In this document: piece by piece, positions 30,056 to 37,583 of the stretch
Numbering within the stretch: position 1 is the stretch's first letter
Layout: each line of letters opens with the position of its first letter
Assembly (NCBI GenBank): GCA_002104905.1
Contig: MCFE01000772.1
Location: 1 to 37,583, forward strand
Direction: 5' to 3'
DNA length: 37,583 bases
From: Basidiobolus meristosporus CBS 931.73
Taxonomy: Eukaryota; Basidiobolomycota; Basidiobolomycetes; Basidiobolales; Basidiobolaceae
Translations under genes and position numbers: made by a program
The notes under the pieces: generated by a model
The model's database searches: none
The model's input: only the letters and a program-made list of their open reading frames with translations
Told to the model about the DNA's origin: nothing

Positions 30056-31871
30056 AGCTTCAGATTCTTGAAGACTTCAACCTTCTTTGGGTCTAAGTTC
30101 ACTCCTGTGCTAGTCACTATGTGTCCAAGGTGTTCCACATATTCCTTCAAGAACTGACACTTTGCTAGCTTGCCATACAGCTTGTTATCTCTTAGCTCCT
30201 TCAAGACCTTTTCAATGTGCACCAAGTGTTCCTCTTCTGTGATGCTGTATATCAATATCTCATCCAAGTAAGTTATAACAAACTTTTCCAAGTATTCCTG
30301 GAAGTCTGTTTGCATCAAGTTCATGAATGTCATTGATCTTCATTCTTACTGGCCGAGTAATATGGTTGATTAAGTGAAAGTTCCCATCTGCTGTTGAGAC
30401 TGAAGTTGATTTGGTTGGTTCCATGATTTACAAAATAATCTTTAATAACATTTTTCTTTCCAAATATCACCATTCTGGTTGTGGAAACTACGACATCTTT
30501 AAACTAAAAATCAACTTTGCAACATAACTTTTAAAAACCTTTTTTTTCTGATTGCTTACATCACAGTAGTGGAAACTGTGATGTATATAATTTAAAAACC
30601 AAACTTTGCAAAAATATTCTTTAATTTTTTTGTTCTAGCACCAACATTTTTGTTGCAGAAACTATGATGCATATAGTTTAAAGTCTTAAGCTCATTTGGT
30701 GGCCTCAGGTTGATACCTGGCTTCAAAAAAATTGCTCTGACATGTACTCATGCAAGGCTCCTGAGTCAATCATGCACTTGGCATGTACTCCACTGATTAT
30801 TCTATTCATGTATAATAGCTTTCCTGAGCTTGAGGTCTTCTTGGTTGGGTATTCTTCTGTCATATGGAAGGTGAGTGCTGCATCTTCTTCAAGTTCATTG
30901 TCCATGTTACTATGCTCAAGGGCTTTAATATGGTTGAGGGTTCTGGATGGCTGGTGTGCATTTCTTCTCAAAAGGCAGTATTTTGCAATATTTCCTTGCT
31001 GGTGGCAATTAAAGCAAAGTCCTTTCTTCTTACATTCTTCTAAGGTAAAATTCTTCTGTATGGTGTCTATATCCATTGGCACTGCTTCTGATTGTCTTCT
31101 TTCATAGTGATTGAAGCCTGTCTGATTAGTGATTGTGGGCTTTCCAACTCCAAACATAGCTGAGTCACAGTCAATGGCAATCTTGATGGCTTCTTCCATA
31201 GTCTGAGGTCATTGATAACTCATTACCTTGTAAGCTCTTTCCTTCCACCATTAATAAAGTACTCAACTTGATCAAGGGGTCCCATTTGATCACTTTGTTG
31301 AATTAGATATCTATACTCATAGATATACTCTTGAACCATTCCTTTCTGTCTCAGTGTCTTGAGCTTCCTTCTCAGTAGTGTCTGCCAGTGTGGGGGTTCA
31401 AAAGCATCTTGAATTTCTGACACAAACTTATCCCAGGTAGAGATTATAGAGCTTCTCATCATAGTAGCTGACCTGACCTTGATTTGGTACCACCATAAAG
31501 CTGCATCTACTAAGTAAGCATCTGCATAATGCAACTTACTCTCTGGAGCAATACCCTTAGCCTTGAAAGCTTCTGCAATCTGGAAGAGGCTAGCTCCCAG
31601 GCTTTCATTGACTCCACCATAGTACCAGTTGACTTTCACACTACAGTTGCTCTTGACAGGGTTTTAATGGCTCTTGGCCATGTTAGTCATTCCTTGCTGG
31701 CTCTGGGCCTTGGTAGTCATTCCTTATTTCTGCTAGCTAAGGATCAGCAGTAACTGTTACTGTTGGGCCAGGATTTGCTGCATAGCATTCTTCCATTCTT
31801 GATTTTCTGAAATCTTGAAGGAGGCTTCTTCTTTCTTCAGGAGGGGGGTTTCTGGTTGTTGCTGCTACCAA
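30056..31871 (-). pseudogene. Ty3/gypsy gag-protease-RT, right arm of palindrome
   Basis: Minus strand, from high to low: gag (31640-31223) with VNESLGASLFQIAEAFKAKG, LHYADAYLVDAALWWYQIKV and EYIYEYRYLIQQSDQMG; knuckle CFNCHQQGNIAKYC at about 31020-30980 (the His position is Asn); protease CMIDSGALHEYMSEQFF at about 30775-30725; a 265-bp insertion; the protease flank EPTKSTSVSTADGN; then RT only from MTFMNLMQTDFQEYLEKFVI (30333) to KKVEVFKNLKLK at 30056. Part of the protease-RT link is deleted. Best-preserved gag of the family here. Confidence 0.85.
30425..30690. repeat. Three tandem ~87-bp units inserted in gypsy protease
   Basis: Anchors GTGGAAACTACGAC (30481), GTGGAAACTGTGATG (30569) and GCAGAAACTATGATG (30655) are 88 and 86 bases apart. 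Each is followed by a TTTAAA stretch and an A-rich/T-rich half. Unit 2 has a perfect 11-bp inverted repeat, TACATCACAGT (30557-30567) with ACTGTGATGTA (30575-30585). CCACCAAAT at the right edge and CCAACCAAAT at the left resemble a target duplication. Confidence 0.6.
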
Positions 31872-32238
31872 TGTTACAAGCCTTGGTATAAGAGTTGTAG
31901 AGGAATAGGGAGATTAGCTAATATTGTACTTAATAAACTTGGAAAGGTTTTTATTGAGGTTCCAGCAGCTCCTTATTTACATTTTGCCAGATCAATTGCT
32001 GACTAATTATATTTCCTAATTTAGGCTGTAGCTGATAACTCACTTGATTGCCTCTTCATCACCCAATAAGATCCTACTTGATATAACTATTTCTGTCTGA
32101 AGAGGATCTGCTGATTCATTTGCTGGCTGATGCTACTGACCTGATAAATAACACTGATGTACTGATAGGCCAAAGATAAGCTCATTGATTGGGCTAAAAA
32201 CAGATCTAACTCAAACATTGAAGTGATAAATTATGACA
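31872..32238 (-). repeat. Gypsy A LTR, full, reverse orientation (right end of palindrome)
   Basis: 367 bp from TGTTACAAGCCTTGG at 31872 to AAATTATGACA at 32238. It is next to the primer site TTGGTAGCAGCAAC (reverse) and gag, so it is the 5' LTR of the right arm. Confidence 0.85.
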
Positions 32239-32325
32239 TCTTAGTAGCATCTGGATGAGCTTAGAATGTTCTAAGTAGATGCTGAAGGTTCTAAGAGGCA
32301 CAGTACATTCAACCAATCCAGGCTC
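32239..32325. repeat. Fragment of the LTR-like family seen at 19.56 kb
   Basis: GAATGTTCTAAGTAGATGC and GAAGGTTCTAAGAGGCACAG match 19580-19620 in the same orientation. It sits between the gypsy LTR and the transposase fragment. Confidence 0.55.
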
Positions 32326-33257
32326 ATTTAGCTTGAAATGCCCCATGTACAACTTGGTCATCAATATAGTACTATTGTTGAAAAGCAACTGCATTGCTCC
32401 CAGTGGAAAGCTTTTGATCCAACAGATACCCTCTATCTTAAGTATCTTTGGTTTCCAATTAATTTCATATTCTAGCCAATAGCTTGTAGCTTGCCATCTT
32501 TGCTGCAATTGCATGCTGACTTATGTATGTTCTCTCTGTGTAAAGGTGATGTTCTCAGTGTTGGTGTTTGGGTAATGATAATATGTGTGATTTATGGAGT
32601 AAGTCCCCTGGATCTCACACATTTGACAGCAACACTGTCCATTGTGCCCAGAACAGCTGGCTATCTTGCTGATGGCTGGGGTATCTCCAATGTGTACAAT
32701 GTTTTCCCCCAATGGTGGTGGATTCCTGACAAGTTAGACATCCTGCAATGGTGGCATTTCTGATGTGAACGCCATACTACTGTTATCATAAGCTGGTATT
32801 AGAACAGTCTCTGGGTCAAATTATGCCAGCATCATGAGGGTTTTCTGTTTAAAACCTGTACATTGTAAGTTGCATTGTGGGAAGATTTTGGTCAGAAGTA
32901 GTAGAAGATCCTCACAGCCCATATTACAGATATTATAGGAAAATGCTACTTCTCTAGCCACAATATCACACCATCCACCAATAGATTAATTAGAAGGCTG
33001 GGCTGAATCTTAAGGTTTCACAGACTTTCCTGACTCAGTTTGTGCAAGTGGACATGTCTAACCATATGCTGTTGTAGAAGTATCAAGTGGCCAGCAAGAT
33101 AATGCTGGTTCAGTAGTGACTGGTAAATGGTCAATATGACATGCGTGGCAAAACACGGGCCATGATTCTTGTAATACTACCTATGCTGTCTGCATGCTTC
33201 ATGGCTGAGATGCATGCAACAACAGTCACAAAGCCTTTTTACTCTTCTTTTGATCAT
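32326..33257 (-). pseudogene. Tnp2-like transposase (copy 2)
   Basis: Starts at ATG 33257 with MIKRRVKRLCDCC, then HEACR and YYKNHGPC, the same Cys/His pattern as copy 1. After a decayed stretch it reads GDTPAISKIASCSGHNGQ, then CCQMCEIQGTYSINHTYYHY at about 32665-32560, a hallmark of Tnp2/CACTA-like transposases in fungi. Then come EINWKPKILKIEGICW and FPLGAMQLLFNNSTILMTKL at about 32405-32350, where the family normally has FP-x-D-x-MHL-x2-EN. Asp, His and Glu of that block are Gly, Gln and Asn, exactly as in copy 1. It is cut after FKLNEP. Several stops are present. Confidence 0.7.
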
Positions 33258-33412
33258 GGGGCAAACAGTTTGACACTCAACAACATAATGCTATTATATC
33301 ATATTTTTGTCAATACTCATGTGAATTCAAGAAAGTCTTGGATTTGAGACTTTGCACCTGCATGAATGTAAGCTTCAATAATGACTCACCATAATAAGCA
33401 TTATTAATAAAG
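33258..33412. promoter_or_regulatory. Divergent intergenic region, copy 2
   Basis: 155 bp between the two divergent ATGs. It aligns with the transposase-proximal half of the copy 1 intergenic region (CATGAATGTAAGCTTCAATA and the AGCATTATTAATAAAG end). About 240 bp next to ORFB present in copy 1 are missing. Confidence 0.45.
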
Positions 33413-34227
33413 ATGACTGAAGGGAATAATGCAAACTCCTCAGGCTCACAGTCAAGTAGACAATTGGGAAGCTATGCATAGCTGCAAGCTGACCTTATTA
33501 GTGAGGCAGATGAGAATGTAGCAAAAGCAGTGCCCTCAGTTGAAGGCCAGCAAGTGGCCATCATAACATCACCACCACGTGGTTTTGGGCCAGCATTTGT
33601 ATGCTGATTAAGTTACTCAAGAATAGCAGAAACTATCAAAGGCAGAAGACTAAGGGTGCAATGGCTAAAAATCTGTGACTTCCTCAAGACCCATCACAAG
33701 CAGAGCCAAAAGCTCCAAACAAGCATCATAGGGGCATCAGGTAGCTGGGAGAGTGCTGATAAGGGAAAAGCAGGCAGACAGAGATGCACCAGCACAACAT
33801 TTACCAAGTAAAAAGCGTAGTTCTATTTGAAAAGCACTTGGTTAAAGTAGCAATGAAGGACCTGGCAGCAATAAAATACAAAGCTGCCTCAGGAGCCATC
33901 ACAGGATGGACTGAGTGCTTGAAATAAGAAGGTAAGGAGCATTAGGTTGCCTGTAGAGTGCCAACAAGGGACCAGCAGGCCAGAACAGATGCAGCAGAGC
34001 AGCATATATCAAGGAGAAAATGTAACTTAGTACAACAAGCACTCAGACAAAGCAGCAGTGAATGACCTGGCAGTGATCAAGAACAAGGTAAAGGGGAAAA
34101 GTTCTACCCAAGCCGGAGATAGGGTAGTGTGAAAAAACCAGCAGTTCTGGCCAAGTAACACCATGAGCCCAGAACAGACTGAATCCCATTATAGCCAAGT
34201 TGAATTATCAATAAGAGAACAGCTGTT
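33413..34227 (+). pseudogene. ORFB copy 2
   Basis: ATG 33413 opens MTEGNNANSSGSQSSRQLG, matching copy 1 (TEGNNVDSSGSQSSKQLG). It continues with EADENVAKAVPSVEGQQVAI. A deletion of roughly 500 bp relative to copy 1 then joins it to the AETIKGR/AMAKN stretch. Two repeat units follow (QARTDAAEQHISRRK near 33980-34020), then a basic tail (KGEKFYPS, GSVKKPAV). Frames shift several times. It is cut by the copia LTR at 34233. Confidence 0.6.
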
Positions 34228-34232
34228 ATTAC

Positions 34233-34601
34233 TGTTGCAATTTAAGAAGTGATTTGGATATAAGGAACTTATCAAGAAATAGTGATAATAGTTGAACTGT
34301 TGTTTATTCATAAAGAAGCTCAGTATTTATACCTTTGTAGAAGTAATACAGCTGCAACACTAAGTAGGGAGGGTTTCTCAATATTCAGGAGCATTCTGTA
34401 ACAGTTTCAGGGTTAGTACATAATGTTTGGTAATAGTGCTAATTTGATCCTGACTATAGGGGAATAATCATAAGATCATATATCTGGAGAAAGTGGCGAA
34501 GTAAAGGCAGTAAATGAGTCCTACAGTGACTAAGACTAGCCTAGAATTGTTAAGTAAATTTTTAGCTGCTGAATGATACCAAATAGTCCAATATTTCAAC
34601 A
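34233..34601 (-). repeat. 3' LTR of copia family II
   Basis: 369 bp, TGTTGCAATTTAAGAAG (34233) to ATATTTCAACA (34601), in reverse. It is the same length as the LTR at 24389-24757 and clearly homologous, but diverged by more than a tenth by eye. TATA-like TATTTATACC and AATAAAC-type signals are present in reverse. The other end of the element lies outside the window. Confidence 0.9.
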
Positions 34602-37583
34602 CTCCCCCTCAACTAAATAATTTCTTAATCCCAATTTCTCTCTAAGGATCTCAAACTGTGGCCTAGCTAGTGGTTTTGTCAATATGTCTGCCACCATTTT
34701 GTCAGTTGGGCAGTAAACCAGCTCTACTAAGTTATTTTCTACAGCTTCCCTCACAAAGTGATGCTGTATATCAATGTGCTTAGTTCTGGCATGATTAGTA
34801 GGATTTCTAGCTAATGAAATACAACTTTGATTATCCTTGTAAATACATGTTGGTTCACCTGAATTAAAACCTAAGTCTTTGAATAATTTTCGTAGCCATA
34901 TAGCCTCCTTAGTTGCTTGACATGCAGCCATATATTTGGCTTCAGTTGTAGATAGTGCCACAGTTGGTTGTTTCTTGCAATTCCAAGTAATAGCTGCACC
35001 AGCATAAAGAAATACATAGCCTGTGGTAGAGCGTCTGTCAATCAGATCTCTACCCCAATCTGAATCACTATAACCATCAAATTTTTGCCTATTAGCTGCT
35101 CCAGAGTATTCCAGTACCATATTTATGGTACCTTGTAGATATCTGAAAATCCGCTTAACTGCTGCAATTTGATCTGATCCATAATTCTGCATGAATTGAC
35201 TGACTATTCCAACTGCTACTGCAATATCTGGACGTGTAGACACCATCAAGTACATTAGGCTACCGACCATTGATTGATAGGGAAAGTTTTGGTCCATATT
35301 TGAGCCGTTTTCATCCATAACTGGCTGAGATTTGCTTAATTTCAGGTTATTGTCCATAGGGGTTGCTGCAGGTTTGCAATTTTCCATTTTGAAGCGTCTA
35401 AGAATGTCCCTGATGTACTTAGACTGATTCAGCACAATTTTCTGCGTAGGTATGTCAAATTTGACCTCAATTCCAAGAAAATAGCTCAATTTTCCAAGAT
35501 CTTTCATCTCAAACTTGCTGAAGAGATCTGATTTCGTCTGTTTAAGTGCCTCTTGATCACTTGTAGCTATAATTAGGTCGTCCACATAAAGAACTAGGAT
35601 GATCACACCCTTTTTGAGCTGTTTCACATATATACTGTGATCTGCAGTGCTACGAGAGAACCCAATTTCCTCTAGATATGTGTCAATCTTGTTATACCAT
35701 GCTCTGGGTGCCTGCTTAAGCCCATACAACAATTTTCTAAGTTTGCACACCTTATGGGGGCTTTTTGGATCGGTAAAACCTTCTGGTTGCTCCATATATA
35801 TAGTTTCTTGCAAATCCCCATTTAGAAAGGCTGTTTTGACGTCCATTTGGTGTAGATCTAGACTGTGTACAGCTGCCAGGGCTAGAACTGTCCTAATAGA
35901 GTTAAACTTGGCAACCGGAGCAAATGTTTCCTTAAAGTCTAGTCCCTGGATCTGGGAATAGCCTTTAGCTACCAGTCTAGCCTTGTACTTATCAACGGCA
36001 CCATTTGAGGTTATCTTGATCTTGTAGACCCATCTACATCCTATTGGCTTTCTCCCATTTGGTAAATCTACCAGTTCCCACGTTTTTGCCTTGATCAGTG
36101 ATTGGTACTCCTCCTGCATGGCTTGTTGCCACTTAGTAGCATCTGGACCTTGCATTGCCTGTTCCAGATTCTGAGGTTTGGCACATAAGGCAAGATAAGC
36201 TTCTTCATGATCATTGGATGTCTGCCACCAGGATCCAGGGGCATTTCTTATTCTGGTGGATCTCCTAACTGGGATAATCTGTTCTGATCTGGAACTGGTA
36301 GAAGTATCTTCCATCTCTGGCTGGATTTGGTACGTATCTTCTTCATTTGTGTTGATTGCATCATCAGGCAGCTGGCCAATGATTTCTGTGGCTTTCTGAT
36401 CTGAATTCTCCTCAAATACAACGTCCCTGCTCTTGATCAGCTTCTGAATTTCGCCATCATACACTCTATACCCTTTAGTATCTTCACAATACCCAAGAAA
36501 GATCCCTTTTCTACTCTTTGGTTCCAACTTTGAGCGTTTTTTGTCAGGGATGTGATAAAAGACATCACTGCCAAAGATCCTGAGGTGCTGGAGATCTGGT
36601 TTTTTGCCTGTATATGCTTCAAAGGGTGTAGAATCACGTAGTGCTGTTGTTGGGCATCTGTTCTTGATGTATACAGCGGTAGCAACAGATTCAGCCCAAA
36701 ACTTGTAGTCCATTCCCTTATCATGTAGCATAGATCTTCCCATCTCTACTATTGTTCTGTTTGCACGTTCTGCTACTCCATTTTGCTGTGGAGTATGAGG
36801 AACTGTGGTCTGTTGAAGTATACCAGTAGACAAGCAGTATTTTGCAAACTCCTTTGAGCAGTATTCTCCTCCATTGTCACTTCGTAGTACCTTCAATTTA
36901 CACCCAGTTTGTGTTTCTGCCATGTTCTTGAAGTGCTTAAACGTCTCTAAAGCTTCATCCTTTGTTTTGAGGAAGTACACCCATGTATATCTTGTCTTGT
37001 CATCAATAAACGTCATAAAGTATCTCTTGGCTCCAAAGGACAGTGTTCTCATGGGGCCACATATGTCTGAGTGTACAATAGCCAATATTTCGGTGGTATT
37101 GATGCCTTCTGAGCTCTTGAAACGTTGCCTAGCTTGTTTGCCATATGAACATCCTTTACAAACATTCAATTTGATCGGAATTGAGTATTTTAGGCCCAAA
37201 ACAAGCTGATTTTTCACCAATTGGCTCATTTTCTGTTCCCCTATGTGTCCTAGCCTCCTATGCCACGTCTCCCAGTTGGTTTCATCGGTTTCAGCAATGT
37301 TGACATACTCAGGTACAATGATCTTGCATTGTAACTTGTATATATTGTGATCTCTGATTCCCGAAGCTAATTTTTGTCCATTTTCACTCAATATTGAGCA
37401 GCTCAGCTTAGTAAAAACGAATTTCAGTCCCTGAGTAGTTGCTTTACTGACTGAGAGTAGGTTCTTAGCTATTCCAGGTACATAGAGTACGTCAGTCAGT
37501 TTTGCTGTTGTTGCCCCTGAGTTATCACTCATATTTAGTTGTATGGACCCACTGGCGGTAGCTTCCAATGCAGAGTTATCTCC
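34596..37583 (-). CDS. pol: Copia family II pol, intact to the window edge
   Basis: Open for about 995 codons with no stop. It begins beyond the window, just after the protease (GDNSALEATASGS). Domains in order: GAG-pre-integrase HRRLGHIG and VCKGCSYGKQ (about 37265-37125); integrase with HSDICGPM (about 37065), RSDNGGEY (about 36875) and QQNGVAERANR (about 36775), all three acidic residues present; reverse transcriptase with [31 protein letters not shown] and YGLKQAPRAWY, and YVDD at about 35575; RNase H with [19 protein letters not shown] (about 35065) and TKHIDIQHHFVREAV. The RNase H motif reads STTEAKYMA where relatives have TEAEY. The stop TGA lies inside the LTR (34596-34598). It encodes the enzymes for reverse transcription and integration and looks recent. 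Confidence 0.95.
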   Translation of the reverse strand, partial: GDNSALEATASGSIQLNMSDNSGATTAKLTDVLYVPGIAKNLLSVSKATTQGLKFVFTKLSCSILSENGQKLASGIRDHNIYKLQCKIIVPEYVNIAETDETNWETWHRRLGHIGEQKMSQLVKNQLVLGLKYSIPIKLNVCKGCSYGKQARQRFKSSEGINTTEILAIVHSDICGPMRTLSFGAKRYFMTFIDDKTRYTWVYFLKTKDEALETFKHFKNMAETQTGCKLKVLRSDNGGEYCSKEFAKYCLSTGILQQTTVPHTPQQNGVAERANRTIVEMGRSMLHDKGMDYKFWAESVATAVYIKNRCPTTALRDSTPFEAYTGKKPDLQHLRIFGSDVFYHIPDKKRSKLEPKSRKGIFLGYCEDTKGYRVYDGEIQKLIKSRDVVFEENSDQKATEIIGQLPDDAINTNEEDTYQIQPEMEDTSTSSRSEQIIPVRRSTRIRNAPGSWWQTSNDHEEAYLALCAKPQNLEQAMQGPDATKWQQAMQEEYQSLIKAKTWELVDLPNGRKPIGCRWVYKIKITSNGAVDKYKARLVAKGYSQIQGLDFKETFAPVAKFNSIRTVLALAAVHSLDLHQMDVKTAFLNGDLQETIYMEQPEGFTDPKSPHKVCKLRKLLYGLKQAPRAWYNKIDTYLEEIGFSRSTADHSIYVKQLKKGVIILVLYVDDLIIATSDQEALKQTKSDLFSKFEMKDLGKLSYFLGIEVKFDIPTQKIVLNQSKYIRDILRRFKMENCKPAATPMDNNLKLSKSQPVMDENGSNMDQNFPYQSMVGSLMYLMVSTRPDIAVAVGIVSQFMQNYGSDQIAAVKRIFRYLQGTINMVLEYSGAANRQKFDGYSDSDWGRDLIDRRSTTGYVFLYAGAAITWNCKKQPTVALSTTEAKYMAACQATKEAIWLRKLFKDLGFNSGEPTCIYKDNQSCISLARNPTNHARTKHIDIQHHFVREAVENNLVELVYCPTDKMVADILTKPLARPQFEILREKLGLRNYLVEGEC
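34602..34613 (-). other. Polypurine tract of copia family II, inside the coding sequence
   Basis: GTTGAGGGGGAG on the minus strand directly precedes the LTR. It encodes VEGE, the last residues but one of pol. Confidence 0.85.

Noticed and set aside
35647-37209. Plus-strand open frames opposite the right-hand copia pol
   Set aside because: They are shadows of the intact minus-strand pol frame, with no family resemblance of their own.
1-37583. CRISPR array, tRNA or rRNA genes
   Set aside because: I searched by eye for regularly spaced short repeats, tRNA arms and conserved rRNA blocks. The only tRNA-like sequences are the retrotransposon primer sites.

Overview
The window is eukaryotic and most likely fungal. 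Its only clear host gene, at the left edge on the minus strand, is an intact 8-exon Swd2/WDR82 WD40 gene. Its seven introns are 64-80 nt with GT..AG borders, its upstream region is short, and its base composition is much more GC-rich than the rest. I cannot fix the phylum; the protein reads closer to early-diverging fungi or basidiomycetes than to ascomycetes, but that is an impression.

Everything right of about 1.77 kb is AT-richer and is a graveyard of nested transposons. There are two Ty1/copia families. Family I has a 349-bp LTR (TGTTGTAAAAATTT...TACAACA); its fullest copy is 11246-17113. Family II has a 369-bp LTR (TGTTGAAATA...GCAACA); a 545-bp internally deleted copy lies at 24389-24933, and an intact pol reading frame runs off the right edge from 34596. 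A Ty3/gypsy family with a 367-368-bp LTR fills 23.5-32.2 kb, with insertions stacked about four deep. A second gypsy-like lineage survives only as integrase pieces at 18.9-19.3 and 22.7-23.5 kb.

Under these lie DNA transposons. The most interesting has two divergent genes: a Tnp2-like transposase with a Cys/His-rich N-terminus, and an unrecognised basic protein (here 'ORFB') with three 207-bp (69-codon) tandem repeats. Two copies occur in opposite orientation, at 3.7-9.2 kb (split by a copia insertion) and 32.3-34.2 kb. They share the divergent layout. Further transposase pieces lie at 9.2-11.2 kb (inverted) and an ORFB tail piece at 18.75-18.89 kb. A degenerate DDE transposon with paired GGCACTAT motifs occupies 17.5-18.74 kb.

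Three separate elements contain internal inverted duplications: copia (two 1032-bp arms), gypsy (a head-to-head palindrome of about 4.3 kb) and Tnp2. The copia case has equal-length arms, a 160-bp direct repeat and a 5-bp microhomology, which points to template switching. The copia primer site matches the initiator-tRNA anticodon loop, and its AUG is in frame with gag; the gypsy family appears to use the 3' end of the same tRNA.

All boundaries and mismatch counts were made by eye. Family names rest on motif recognition, not on database searches.
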